From a bacterium (lineage in GTDB: Bacteria; Myxococcota_A; Bradymonadia; Bradymonadales; Bradymonadaceae), in assembly GCA_030427705.1 (NCBI GenBank), contig JAUIBR010000015.1, forward strand, positions 62,001 through 126,000: a DNA stretch of 64,000 nucleotides, given 5' to 3'. Positions 17,820 through 26,419 of the stretch are shown piece by piece. A model generated the notes under the pieces. It was not told the origin of the DNA. It did no database searches and saw nothing but the letters and a program-made list of their open reading frames with translations. Position numbers and translations under genes: made by a program. Positions within the stretch are counted from its first letter, which is position 1. Each line of letters begins with the position of its first letter.

Positions 17820-18446
17820 ATGAACTTGAAACTGATCTGTGCTGCTGCAGCACTGGCACTTGCTGTTGGTTGTGGTGACGACGCCGAGAAGAAGAGCAAT
17901 AACGCGAACAACGCCAACAACGTCAACAACGTCAACAACGTCAACAACGCCAACAACGCCAACAACGTTGCAAACAACGCAAACAACGCAAACAACATCA
18001 ATACTGGGATCGATCCGAGTACGCCGCTCGTTGACTTGACCGAAGACCAACGCGCTCAGGCCTGCCAGGCAGCCGAGGATTCGTTCGGCAGCAGCGGATT
18101 TGTAAATGTCATCTGCGGGTTTCAAGCAGTGTTCGTTGGGGCTCAGTCCGGCGTAACGACCGATGCTGAACTTCAAGCGGCTTGCCAGACGGCCTATGAG
18201 GGTTGCTTGGCGGAACCGCCAACCGACGACTTCTCTGAAGGTGCATGCGATATCCCGACGGAAAATTGCACCGCAACGGTCGGAGAGGGCGAGGCATGTC
18301 TCAATGACACCATTGCGGCGATCCAGGCTCTTGAGTCCGAAATCCCATCCTGCTCGGAAGTTACGTTGGCGGATCTTGAAGGACTCGGCGAAGTCGAACC
18401 TGAAGAGCCAGCATCTTGCGCGGTGATGGACGAGAAATGCCCATAA
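17820..18446 (+). CDS. Asn-linker lipoprotein, unknown
   Basis: 208 residues. Lipobox VGC (Cys18), a charged KK patch, then an Asn-Asn-Val/Ala linker (residues about 26-60) and a mostly helical domain with about eight Cys (CQAAEDSF, VICGFQAV, CQTAYEGC, CDIPTENC), suggesting several disulfides. An AAAGGAG ribosome binding site precedes the ATG. The family is not recognised. It follows the PHM-like gene by 80 bp on the same strand and could be co-transcribed. Confidence 0.85.
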   Translation: MNLKLICAAAALALAVGCGDDAEKKSNNANNANNVNNVNNVNNANNANNVANNANNANNINTGIDPSTPLVDLTEDQRAQACQAAEDSFGSSGFVNVICGFQAVFVGAQSGVTTDAELQAACQTAYEGCLAEPPTDDFSEGACDIPTENCTATVGEGEACLNDTIAAIQALESEIPSCSEVTLADLEGLGEVEPEEPASCAVMDEKCP

Positions 18447-18501
18447 ACGGGTAGTTTCCCGGGGGCATCTCAAACAGTACGTCCGTACCAGAAACATGAC
18501 T

Positions 18502-18545
18502 CGTTAGTCAGTTCTTCCCCGCAGTATTCCTGCATTTGACTAACG
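18502..18545. promoter_or_regulatory. Inverted repeat overlapping the plsC -35 box
   Basis: A 9-bp arm CGTTAGTCA (18502-18510) and its complement TGACTAACG (18537-18545) are separated by 26 bp. The right arm covers most of the -35 hexamer of the predicted promoter. A third, imperfect copy (CGTTACTAAC) overlaps the -10. This suits an operator. Confidence 0.4.
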
Positions 18546-18564
18546 TGAAGTGAGCCGTTACTAA
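18536..18564 (+). promoter_or_regulatory. Sigma70-type promoter before plsC
   Basis: TTGACT at 18536-18541 and TACTAA at 18559-18564 with a 17-bp spacer, 33 bp upstream of the plsC ATG. Confidence 0.5.
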
Positions 18565-18597
18565 CTTTGCGGACGAATTTAATGATGGCTGTTTGTT

Positions 18598-19437
18598 ATG
18601 CCTCCACATTCCACTGATACATCTGTCTCAACACGTGAAGAAACACGGCGCGAATCGCCGTCGTTGGGCATGCGTCTGTACGCCACGATTTGGTGGTTGT
18701 CGTTCGCTGTGTTCACCGTCTTCATGTCGTTTATGGTGCTTTTGATTCTTCCGACGATGATTTTTGATCGACGTCGCCGAATCCTGCACGTGATGACCAC
18801 GTGTTTCTGGGGATGGGCTGTCTATTTCTTCAACCCATTCTGGTCGCTGAAGGTCGAGGGGCGCAGCAAGATTCCATTCACCGAGCGAGCCGTTCTGGTG
18901 TCGAATCATGATTCGCTGGCCGATATTCTCGTCTGCGGCGCGCTGTTCCGACCATTCAAGTTCGTTAGCAAAGAGAGCGTGTTCAAGGTTCCGTTCCTTG
19001 GCTGGGCCATGACGATTAACGAGTACATTCCACTCCGTCGTGGCGACAAGGAGAGCATCCGCAAGATGTATGAGCGTTCGTTGGAATGGCTTGAGCGCGA
19101 AGTGCCAGTACTTCTGTACCCTGAAGGTACGCGGTCACCAGACGGCCAAGTTCAGCAATTCAAAGACGGCGCATTTAACCTCGCGATCGAGGCGCAGGCG
19201 CCTATCTATCCGATTGTTTTGGCTGGAACCCGTGATGCGCTTCCAAAGCACGGTCTGATCGCTCCACTTGAATCCCACGTACGTGTGAAGGTTCTGGACC
19301 CCGTCTACCCCGAAGAATTCCATAACAATATGGAAGCACTTCGTGAGCACGTCCGTACCGTGATCATCGCTGAGAAAGCGCGCCAGACCGAGATCTTGCA
19401 CAAAGAGTACCCGACCTGGGCTCTTACTCAGCAGTAA
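18598..19437 (+). CDS. 1-acyl-sn-glycerol-3-phosphate acyltransferase (PlsC family)
   Basis: 279 residues. Acylates lysophosphatidic acid (or a related lyso-lipid) to phosphatidic acid at the inner membrane. Two N-terminal hydrophobic helices (residues about 30-55 and 63-80) precede the catalytic HX4D motif NHDSLAD, the glycerol-phosphate binding FKDGAF and YPEGTRS, and the PIYPIVLAGT strand. The N-terminal 20 residues are a polar extension. Followed by a DedA-family gene on the same strand, a plausible lipid-related pair. The ribosome binding site is weak. Confidence 0.9.
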   Translation: MPPHSTDTSVSTREETRRESPSLGMRLYATIWWLSFAVFTVFMSFMVLLILPTMIFDRRRRILHVMTTCFWGWAVYFFNPFWSLKVEGRSKIPFTERAVLVSNHDSLADILVCGALFRPFKFVSKESVFKVPFLGWAMTINEYIPLRRGDKESIRKMYERSLEWLEREVPVLLYPEGTRSPDGQVQQFKDGAFNLAIEAQAPIYPIVLAGTRDALPKHGLIAPLESHVRVKVLDPVYPEEFHNNMEALREHVRTVIIAEKARQTEILHKEYPTWALTQQ

Positions 19438-19516
19438 ATCCCCTCAGAAAATCTAATGAGCGTTCGATTGTCGATCCGGCGTTTGTTACTTTGTAGTTAC
19501 TGACGCAGGACACACA

Positions 19517-20161
19517 TTGCTCGAAAGCCTCTTCATCAAGGGATCCGTCTTCCTAATCGTGGGTTCCTTGGTTGCCGGGGGGTTGGGTGCACCAATCTCG
19601 GAAGACATCGTGCTTCTAACGGTAGGCGCACTTTCCGGACGCGAGCTAATGTTGTGGCCGGTCGCCTTTGCCGCTTGTTTCTTTGGGGTGTTGCTGGCCG
19701 ATACGATTACGTATTTGGTCGCTCGAAAGATGGGCAATCGCGCATTCGAGACGAAACTGTTTAAGCGGGTCTTATCGGACGAACGCCGTGCCAAGGCCGA
19801 GGGAATCTTCGAGCGTTGGGGCGCCGGTGCTATCTTCTTTTCGCGATTTCTGATTGGTTTCCGAATCCCGTCGTTTGCGATGGCTGGAGCCATGAAGATG
19901 CCAGCGTGGAAGTTCATTGCCTGCGATGCGGCGGGATTGGCCATTACCTGTCCGACAGTGTTCTTTGTCGGATATTTCTTCGCGCACCGACTCGCGGAGA
20001 TACAGCAGGGCTTCGAGGTTGCTGGAACCTGGATTGCGACATCTATCCTCGCCGCGATCGCGCTCGTGGCGATTTCAGTGCTCTTTCTGCAGCTCTACCG
20101 CCGAGTTCGACCCGCGCCTGTGGTTGATGTGCGCCGAACGGACTCGGGTATCCCGCTCTAG
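19517..20161 (+). CDS. DedA family membrane protein
   Basis: 214 residues from a TTG with AGGA seven bases upstream. DedA/SNARE-associated marks: an amphipathic GAPISEDIVLL re-entrant loop (residues about 25-35) with the membrane-embedded acidic residue, GVLLADTITYLVARKMGNRAF, FFSRFLIGFRIPSFAMAGAMKMPAWKF (the conserved R-x3-P region), and several transmembrane helices. DedA proteins are implicated in undecaprenyl-phosphate or phospholipid transport and membrane homeostasis. The TAG stop is shared within CTAG with the convergent GvpL/F gene. Confidence 0.9.
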   Translation: MLESLFIKGSVFLIVGSLVAGGLGAPISEDIVLLTVGALSGRELMLWPVAFAACFFGVLLADTITYLVARKMGNRAFETKLFKRVLSDERRAKAEGIFERWGAGAIFFSRFLIGFRIPSFAMAGAMKMPAWKFIACDAAGLAITCPTVFFVGYFFAHRLAEIQQGFEVAGTWIATSILAAIALVAISVLFLQLYRRVRPAPVVDVRRTDSGIPL

Positions 20162-20841
20162 TTTCCGCCCAGAAAAGAATAGGGGGGCCACGGGCCGCTG
20201 AGTTCGGCATTTGGAATGCTGGCAGCTTCAAACCGGGCTTGGGCCTCGTCCAGATCCGTTCGTTCGACCAAGACCGCAACCGACACGGTAGGTTTGCCGA
20301 ACATCACCCTGTTCGAGAGGTGATGTGAGGAGTCGATAACAACATCGCCCAACGCATCCTTGACCTTGTCCTCCCAAACAGCGGCTGTCTCCTCGCGGTC
20401 GATCTTGGTTTGGTGCGCTTTTAGCCGGTTCTTTAGATACTCGCGACCAGTGCCTGTGCTGGGAGGAAGGTTGTCGTTGGCAATCGGAGCATTCCACTCA
20501 GCGGATTCTTCCAAGACGATGCGAACACCCAGCTCTACTCTTCCATCCAAGTAATCGAGCAACTTATGGAAATCGTCGTAGCCGCCTTTCAATAGGTCGA
20601 CGAGGTCTCCTTCCGATTTCGAGATGGTACCGAAACGAAATGGAATCAGTGCCCCTTTGGATTGAAATGCCTCCGAGATACGGCTCTCGAAAATGAGCAG
20701 TGTCTCGCCCTTGGGTTGTTGAATCTCGTCGATGGACAGAAAGCCACAGTAGAGGACGGTCAAGTCCTCGTACGACAGGTACTCAAACTCGTCTGGGGCC
20801 TCGCCCTTTATGATGGCTAGAATCAGATAGGGATTACTCAT
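20158..20841 (-). CDS. GvpL/GvpF family gas-vesicle protein, orphan
   Basis: 227 residues, full length for the family. Marks: ALIPFRFGT (residues about 83-91), LDYLDGRVELGVRIVL, GREYLKNR, a VSVAVLVER strand and the C-terminal GPWPPYSF. GvpF and GvpL are accessory proteins of gas-vesicle shell assembly, and GvpF contacts GvpA. No gvpA, gvpN, gvpO, gvpK or gvpJ appears anywhere in this window. Its ribosome binding site (GGAGGA, 11 bases before the ATG) lies inside the remnant of another GvpL/F copy just upstream, which overlaps it by ATGA. A job outside gas vesicles, or a leftover of a lost cluster, are the two readings. Confidence 0.88.
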   Translation of the reverse strand: MSNPYLILAIIKGEAPDEFEYLSYEDLTVLYCGFLSIDEIQQPKGETLLIFESRISEAFQSKGALIPFRFGTISKSEGDLVDLLKGGYDDFHKLLDYLDGRVELGVRIVLEESAEWNAPIANDNLPPSTGTGREYLKNRLKAHQTKIDREETAAVWEDKVKDALGDVVIDSSHHLSNRVMFGKPTVSVAVLVERTDLDEAQARFEAASIPNAELSGPWPPYSFLGGN

Positions 20842-21002
20842 CCGGACATCTGTCCTCCAAATACAATCACAGGCCTAAAACTATAGGCTGGCCATGGACC
20901 GGTCACAATAACCTCGAGCCCCATTATCGTATACTGGTTGTTGAATTTATCTGCGATTGCGCGTAGTTGCGCATAATTCGCATTATCTACCAGGCTGCCC
21001 AC
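20838..21002 (-). pseudogene. C-terminal remnant of a second GvpL/F gene
   Basis: About 54 codons in frame, with the end of a GvpL/F domain: SLVDNANYAQLRAIADKF and VTGPWPAYSF. The stop overlaps the ATG of the intact GvpL/F gene (ATGA). Everything N-terminal is missing: 26 bp upstream begins the unrelated lipoprotein gene on the same strand. A GTG at 21002 could start a short peptide but has no good ribosome binding site. The fragment supplies the ribosome binding site of the next gene, which could explain its survival. Confidence 0.75.
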
Positions 21003-21027
21003 TTGACGAGCGCGCAGTCTAGGACGC

Positions 21028-22317
21028 TTAGTCTTTCTGCTGCGCGTTTGCAGCGTTCGCTGCAACGACGATGTCGAAAAACTCTTTTGCAATCTCAGGG
21101 GTTCCGGGAAGTTGCTTCGCGTCCTTCGCAGCCTGACTAAAGTCATTGGTGGAAAACGCGTTCACCTGAAAGATTGCCAGCGAGATTCTGTATCGATTCC
21201 ATGTATCCAAGTTGGTATCGGCTAGCCGCGCAGTGAGGTCCTTCACCACCTGTTCTTTGTGTTTGGAGTTCATCATTCCTAACGCGAAGAACCGCGACGA
21301 AATCGTTGCCCGATTGTCTCCATCCGTGCCCGGATAGCTCGCCAACAATCCCCGAGCAAACGTCGGTACATCAATCGGTTCGGGCAGCTCGTCAAAGGAC
21401 GCATCGTAAGAAACAGGCTTGCCGCCAACGTACATGTCCGAAACGCGTGGCATCGACCAAGATAACAGTTTCAAGTCCAGCGCCACCGCGCATTCAAGGT
21501 GACCGTTATCATGACATGTTTTGGCATAGTCACGAATCACAGCGCTTGGGTGAGTGTCTCGCGAACATCGACCAACTGGCTGATACATAGAATGAAGCTG
21601 CTCAGCCAACTCCAGCTCGTTATGTGCCTTCGCCCAGCTGATTGCGCTGTCCCACACGTAGTCGGATGATGAGGGACGCAACAGAATAAGCTCCTCAACC
21701 TTCTCCTTTGTCCAGCCGCCTTCCTGTAGTTTCTGAGTGTCTTCGTATGTGAGGTCTTTGTTTTCTTCGACGCTGGAGTACAGGGTTTCTTCGCCACGTG
21801 TTGCGGTGACAGCGTACACCCAGTCGGCATATGTGGTGATTTGGTTGCCGATCTGAGGGGTCTCCCATGCCGGATTTTCGCAGCGCATTGAAGACTCTCC
21901 GCCCGCAGCCAAGACCTTGGCGTTTCCGTCGTTGGTGACGGTCCATTCTGTGTCCCAGATTCCCCACGGAGCCTCGTCCGCGCTTGCAAGGAAGACTGCT
22001 CCTTTTCCGTTGGATTGGCTGAAGATTGACCGCCCCAACTCCTGGCTATCGCTCCCACGTTCGTATTTTGTCTTCTCGCACGTAAGAAGGCGGTATGGGC
22101 TGACACCCTTTTTCCAGACTTCCTCGAAGTTCAGCATCGTCGTGGTTTTAGCGCCAGCAACATACTGCTCGGCGGCTGGTCCGATATGAGATTCGAAGTC
22201 CGACGTCGGCGTCTTGACGACCTCGATAGGTTCGTCAGCTACCGGGCGTTGTTGTTCTTCCGTGCTGAGACAGCCGCAAAGTACTGCGGCGGCGACAAGG
22301 GCGATGCGCTTGCTCAT
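21028..22317 (-). CDS. Large lipoprotein, unknown
   Basis: 429 residues. Lipobox LCGC (Cys16) after a short signal peptide, then a polar stretch and a mainly helical body with seven or so Cys. The middle (about residues 90-200) has a beta-rich part with WGIWDTEWTVTNDG; the last 200 residues resemble a helical repeat (HEAT-like) in spacing of hydrophobic residues. Family not recognised. Same strand as the GvpL/F remnant that follows it by 26 bp, so it may drive transcription of the GvpL/F gene. Confidence 0.82.
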   Translation of the reverse strand: MSKRIALVAAAVLCGCLSTEEQQRPVADEPIEVVKTPTSDFESHIGPAAEQYVAGAKTTTMLNFEEVWKKGVSPYRLLTCEKTKYERGSDSQELGRSIFSQSNGKGAVFLASADEAPWGIWDTEWTVTNDGNAKVLAAGGESSMRCENPAWETPQIGNQITTYADWVYAVTATRGEETLYSSVEENKDLTYEDTQKLQEGGWTKEKVEELILLRPSSSDYVWDSAISWAKAHNELELAEQLHSMYQPVGRCSRDTHPSAVIRDYAKTCHDNGHLECAVALDLKLLSWSMPRVSDMYVGGKPVSYDASFDELPEPIDVPTFARGLLASYPGTDGDNRATISSRFFALGMMNSKHKEQVVKDLTARLADTNLDTWNRYRISLAIFQVNAFSTNDFSQAAKDAKQLPGTPEIAKEFFDIVVAANAANAQQKD

Positions 22318-22386
22318 AAGTAGCTCCAGGATTTGTATACCTGTAAGACCGATCTGATTGTGATTTGTTCCAAGGATGGATCTAAA

Positions 22387-23937
22387 TCACATCAGGATCA
22401 GGAATAGGATCACGGTGAGGAAGATGACCGCGATGGCCGTCAAGGTGACGATCATGGGCATGACAGGGCTTGCTTTGGTCATCTCAGTGGACATGCGCAG
22501 CGCGATAGCTTGCTGGACGCCCTCGAAGTTGCTGAACGTGATTGCCGTTTTGTTTGAGCGTGCGATGCGCCCGAGTTGGTCGCGGTAGTCCAGTTTGATG
22601 GAGTTCCTGGACACGAAGTATTCGCTGTCCGTATCTCGACGATAGACCCCATTTCGATTGGTCACTCCCACGAGCGTCCCGTCTGAAAAATAGGTCGTCA
22701 TGAAGAAGTGTTTGCCTTCGATACGCAGTTCGATTGTGCCCGTTGCATCCCCAAAATAGTGGTGTACCTCGGGACTGTTGCCGATCCTGACACTGCAAAT
22801 CGGCACGAACCCGGCCATCTGAACATCGGCGGCAAACACCGACGGAACATCGGAAAATGAAGGGATGCCGACGTATTGAATCTGGTTGGACGGCACCGTG
22901 CTCTTGACGAGATTTAACTCCTTGAGTCGCGCCAAACTCTGATTCGTGTCCAAATGCTGTGTACTCTCAAGCACCTTCGTGAACGCCTCGGGCGCGTTGA
23001 CAATCATGGCCCCGTCCAACGGGTCCGCATCATCTGAACTGAATAGGGCGGGTTCTGCACTTAACGCGGCTGCCGAAACAGGCTCTGGTTGAGCCGCAGG
23101 TAACTCTTTCAACGTCGTACGTCGCCGTAGCGCATCGCGCACTTCCGTGGCGGTCTGAAGCCGGTCTTCGACATGCGGCAGTAGGCAAGCCTGGAGGGTA
23201 GCAACGATGTGCTCTGGTAGGTTCACACGGTCCGCAAACTGCAATTCGCCACGGACCACGTCGAGGCGAGTAGGGTCTTCGCGCGTGGCAAGATGGACGA
23301 CGGTCGCGGCCAGTCCGTAGATATCCGTGGCGGGGGTCGCGCGGCCTTGGAGCTGCTCCATAGGCATGTAACCTGGAGTGCCTATGACGGTAGACCCACC
23401 TTCCGCCGCAGATGAAGCGATTTGCACGGCACCGAAGTCGACAAGTACGAAGCGCGCCGATCCCTTTTCATCCGAGTTGTTGCCAGTTTGGTAGTGCTCA
23501 GAAGGGCGCAAAATAATGTTCGAAGGTTTGATGTCTCGATGAAGGATCGGCGGGGAGTGAGAGTGCAGATACTCAAGCACATCCAACACATCGAACATCA
23601 GCCGCAGGAGGGTCTTTTCGTTCCAAACATGACCATCATCGAGCAACATCTTGACGTTCTTCCCCTCAATAAACTCCTGAACCAAGAAGAACGACTCTTC
23701 AGTTTCGAAAGCATCCACGAACTTGGGAATGCCGGGATGGTCCAGCCGCTGAAGCGTTGCAATCTCGCGTTCAAACAGCTCCTGTGCCTTCCAATCTTCG
23801 ATCTCGGTCCAACGCAACTCCTTGATGGCGACCAACGCCTCGGTGGCCACGTCCGCCGCCATATGCGTCACGCCCTGGGAACCACGGCCGAGCTCCTTCA
23901 TAATATGGAACCGGTCATTTAGAAGTTCGATGTCCAA
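22387..23937 (-). CDS. Membrane-anchored Ser/Thr protein kinase
   Basis: 516 residues. Residues 1-285 are a Hanks-type kinase: GRGSQG loop, catalytic Lys39 in VAIKE, ILHRDIKPSNII, LVDFGAVQ and GTPGYMPMEQL, all consistent with an active enzyme. A linker and a beta-rich middle (residues about 340-470, with GIPSFSDVP and VHHYFGDATGTIELRI) follow, and the last 25 residues form a single transmembrane helix, so the protein is tail-anchored with all other parts in the cytoplasm. The gene starts 3 bp after the helicase stop, so the two are almost certainly co-transcribed. Confidence 0.93.
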   Translation of the reverse strand: MDIELLNDRFHIMKELGRGSQGVTHMAADVATEALVAIKELRWTEIEDWKAQELFEREIATLQRLDHPGIPKFVDAFETEESFFLVQEFIEGKNVKMLLDDGHVWNEKTLLRLMFDVLDVLEYLHSHSPPILHRDIKPSNIILRPSEHYQTGNNSDEKGSARFVLVDFGAVQIASSAAEGGSTVIGTPGYMPMEQLQGRATPATDIYGLAATVVHLATREDPTRLDVVRGELQFADRVNLPEHIVATLQACLLPHVEDRLQTATEVRDALRRRTTLKELPAAQPEPVSAAALSAEPALFSSDDADPLDGAMIVNAPEAFTKVLESTQHLDTNQSLARLKELNLVKSTVPSNQIQYVGIPSFSDVPSVFAADVQMAGFVPICSVRIGNSPEVHHYFGDATGTIELRIEGKHFFMTTYFSDGTLVGVTNRNGVYRRDTDSEYFVSRNSIKLDYRDQLGRIARSNKTAITFSNFEGVQQAIALRMSTEMTKASPVMPMIVTLTAIAVIFLTVILFLILM

Positions 23938-23940
23938 ACG

Positions 23941-25821
23941 CTAGCTCCAGGCGCTCGCCCATGTTCCATGGGCTTCAACCGTCTCTAAAAACTCGGAAAA
24001 GAACGAATCACTTCCTATGGTCGCGCTATCGCCGATGACGAGCAAGAAGCGTTTTGCGCGTGTCAGCGCGACGTTCATGCGACGGTAGTCCTTCAAGAAC
24101 CCCAACTCTCCATTTGGATTTGACCGTACCAAGTCCACGACAACGGCCTCGTTCTCTTGCCCTTGAAACGCGTCGATAGTCCCAACGTGAACGTCGACCT
24201 CACCCAATAGTTTCTGAATCTCCCGACGCTGCGCATCATACGGGGTAATGACTGAGATTTGAGTCGCATCTAGGCCGCGATCCAATAGCTTCACCACCTC
24301 CTCAACTGTGCGTGTGGCTTGCTGCGGATTGTGAGTGCTAGGGTCATCATCGCTACGTTCGTCGTCCCAACCCTTTCCGGCCGTGTCCAAGAACACCAGC
24401 GGTGTCGGCATCATATAGTCAACCTCAACCCCCAAATCATCAAGCGAATGATGTGCTACCGAATCGTGTGCTCGCAACATCCCGTCGTACATCGCATTAT
24501 TCGAGAATCGCATGATGTCTTCGTGCATGCGGTACTGGACGTCCAATAATGATGCGGATGTCGTTAGTCTCTCGAAAAACGTTTCGTCCAAACCATGTTG
24601 AATATTGGCATTGTTTAAGACGGTGGGCGGGAGCTGTTTGGGGTCGCCCGCCATGATGAGTTTCTGTGCGCGGAGCAGGGGGACCAACGCGATCGGGTCA
24701 GGACATTGGGTGGCCTCGTCGAGGACCACGACATCGAACTGGTCGTCGTCCTCCAGGAGCTGCGAATCCGCGCCGGACGCAGTGCTACAGATAACCGAAT
24801 TGCCGGCCAAGATCGCGCGCTGTACCCCGCGCAAATGATTGCGTGCATCGCGCATCAGGTAGCGTGCTTCTTGGAGCATTTCACGGCGCTCTCGCCTTCC
24901 CATCGAGCCGCGGTCGGAACGCACATCGACGCGGTTGAAGATGCGTCTGGCTTCTTCCATCCACTTATTGGCGTGCTTGAAATCGGGGCGGGCTTCCAAC
25001 AACGCGTCAAGCGTATGTGGCTCGATGTTGTCCGACACCCTGGCCGGGTGTCCCAGGCGAACAAGGTCAATTCCAGTCTCGACCAGACGTTCCGCGATAT
25101 TGTCGACCGCTGCGTTTGATGCAGCTGTCACCAAGACGCGTTTTCCACGCGCCACTTCCTGGCGCACCACTTCGACCAAAGTTCGAGTCTTGCCAGTGCC
25201 CGGAGGTCCATGGATCAGCGCGAGGTCTCGCTGTGCAAGGCAGTCCTCCACGGCGGCCTTCTGCGAATCGTTGAGGTTTTCATCAAAAAACGAGATGTCG
25301 CTGACGCGCTCTTGTTCCCGCATCCGGTTGGCGATGAGAACGTCACGAAGTTCCCCCAAACGCATAGATTTCTTGGCTTCTTTGCACGATTGGATCGCGC
25401 GGGCGCCTCGCTCAAACGTGGTCTGTGGAGCGTCCAATTCCAGACGGACCGTGCCCCCGGTCATTATGTGGTCTGGTACCGTGCCCGGAAGAACGACCTT
25501 TAGGCCATCTTTGAGTTTTCTCTCGATGACCGCATCCACATTATGCCGCTCCTCGCCAGCAACCCACCAAAGTGTCGCGGGTGACCCAGTCCGGCCCCGA
25601 AACATATCGAAGTAGTCGCTCTCGACATCGAAGTACACTCGGCTGCGTCCGCCAGGCGCCAAGCCCATGTCACGCATGGTGAGGGCCTGAAGGGCTATAC
25701 CCCGAGTCTCACGCACATCGATGGTCGAATTGGCACGTTGCTCGCGTTGCCGGTCGAGCTCCGCTTGGCGTTCGTCCTCCCAAAGTCCAGCAAGGCGATC
25801 CAGAAATTCCTGAGCGTCCAT
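23941..25821 (-). CDS. UPF1-like superfamily 1B DNA/RNA helicase
   Basis: 626 residues from the Met of MDAQEFLDRL; the frame is open 78 codons further but that part is antisense to the Asn-linker lipoprotein and is poly-Leu nonsense. All SF1B motifs are present: I HGPPGTGKT (204-212), Ia TAASNAAVDN, II VLDEATQC, III AGDPKQLPPTV, IV ITPYDAQRREIQ, V IDAFQGQE and VI NVALTRAKR. The N-terminal 200 residues hold the family's beta-barrel-like region. No nuclease domain is fused. Relatives act in nucleic-acid repair or in phage defence; here it sits directly before a tail-anchored kinase gene. Confidence 0.93.
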   Translation of the reverse strand: MDAQEFLDRLAGLWEDERQAELDRQREQRANSTIDVRETRGIALQALTMRDMGLAPGGRSRVYFDVESDYFDMFRGRTGSPATLWWVAGEERHNVDAVIERKLKDGLKVVLPGTVPDHIMTGGTVRLELDAPQTTFERGARAIQSCKEAKKSMRLGELRDVLIANRMREQERVSDISFFDENLNDSQKAAVEDCLAQRDLALIHGPPGTGKTRTLVEVVRQEVARGKRVLVTAASNAAVDNIAERLVETGIDLVRLGHPARVSDNIEPHTLDALLEARPDFKHANKWMEEARRIFNRVDVRSDRGSMGRRERREMLQEARYLMRDARNHLRGVQRAILAGNSVICSTASGADSQLLEDDDQFDVVVLDEATQCPDPIALVPLLRAQKLIMAGDPKQLPPTVLNNANIQHGLDETFFERLTTSASLLDVQYRMHEDIMRFSNNAMYDGMLRAHDSVAHHSLDDLGVEVDYMMPTPLVFLDTAGKGWDDERSDDDPSTHNPQQATRTVEEVVKLLDRGLDATQISVITPYDAQRREIQKLLGEVDVHVGTIDAFQGQENEAVVVDLVRSNPNGELGFLKDYRRMNVALTRAKRFLLVIGDSATIGSDSFFSEFLETVEAHGTWASAWS

Positions 25822-25903
25822 GATGTGGTGCTGTCGTGTCTTGAGTGTATGGTCGTGAGTCTGTAATCTCGCGACCTTAGTGGTACTAGCACGGACGAAA
25901 CCT

Positions 25904-26419
25904 GTGAAACGCATTCTGCCATTTCTTTTCATCTTGGTTCTTTCGGCTTGTGGCGATGACGAGCCAAACAAGACGAACAACCTCATCAACAACGCAAACA
26001 ACGCGAATAACGCAAACAACGCCAACAACGCCAATAATACTGGTGTTGACTGCATTCAGGATTCCGAATGTTTGTCGGACGAAGGATGTTACGCCGGTTA
26101 CTGCATCGCGCCTCCAAACGAACCCTGGCAATGTTGGGCCGACCGTGACTGCAATGGCACTTGCAATGGCGCCATCATTTGCGGTCCCGAGGATGATTGT
26201 GTCGTGACCCCCGGAACCTGTGGATGCACGGATGACGGACAGTGCGATGCTGGCACTGGATGCTACTTTGATGAATGTCTGACGCTTCCGATGGAAGGCG
26301 AGTGCTTCGCAGACAGAGACTGCAATGCCGAAGAGTTTTGCGAAGGAGCAACCCACTGTGCGCCCGGAGCTCCTTGCGTGGCGCCAACCATGACAGGCAC
26401 CTGTAGCCAACCGAATTGA
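25904..26419 (+). CDS. Asn-linker, Cys-rich lipoprotein
   Basis: 171 residues from a GTG chosen because it begins the signal peptide VKRILPFLFILVLSAC (lipobox LSAC). An Asn-Asn-Ala linker (about 20 residues) leads to a domain with about 20 Cys in a repeating pattern (CIQDSECLSDEGCYAGYC, CWADRDCNGTCNG, CFADRDCNAEEFC), like the Dickkopf/granulin-like Cys-rich repeats common in myxobacterial surface proteins. All Cys are presumably disulfide-bonded outside the cytoplasm. Divergent from the helicase gene with 82 bp between starts. Confidence 0.82.
   Translation: MKRILPFLFILVLSACGDDEPNKTNNLINNANNANNANNANNANNTGVDCIQDSECLSDEGCYAGYCIAPPNEPWQCWADRDCNGTCNGAIICGPEDDCVVTPGTCGCTDDGQCDAGTGCYFDECLTLPMEGECFADRDCNAEEFCEGATHCAPGAPCVAPTMTGTCSQPN

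Noticed and set aside
20158-20841. A working gas-vesicle cluster
   Set aside because: No gvpA or any other gvp gene in the window; only GvpL/F and its remnant.
25822-26055. N-terminal extension of the helicase with a hydrophobic leader
   Set aside because: The extension is antisense to the lipoprotein start and linker and is poly-Leu/Phe; the helicase domain starts cleanly at the Met at 25821.
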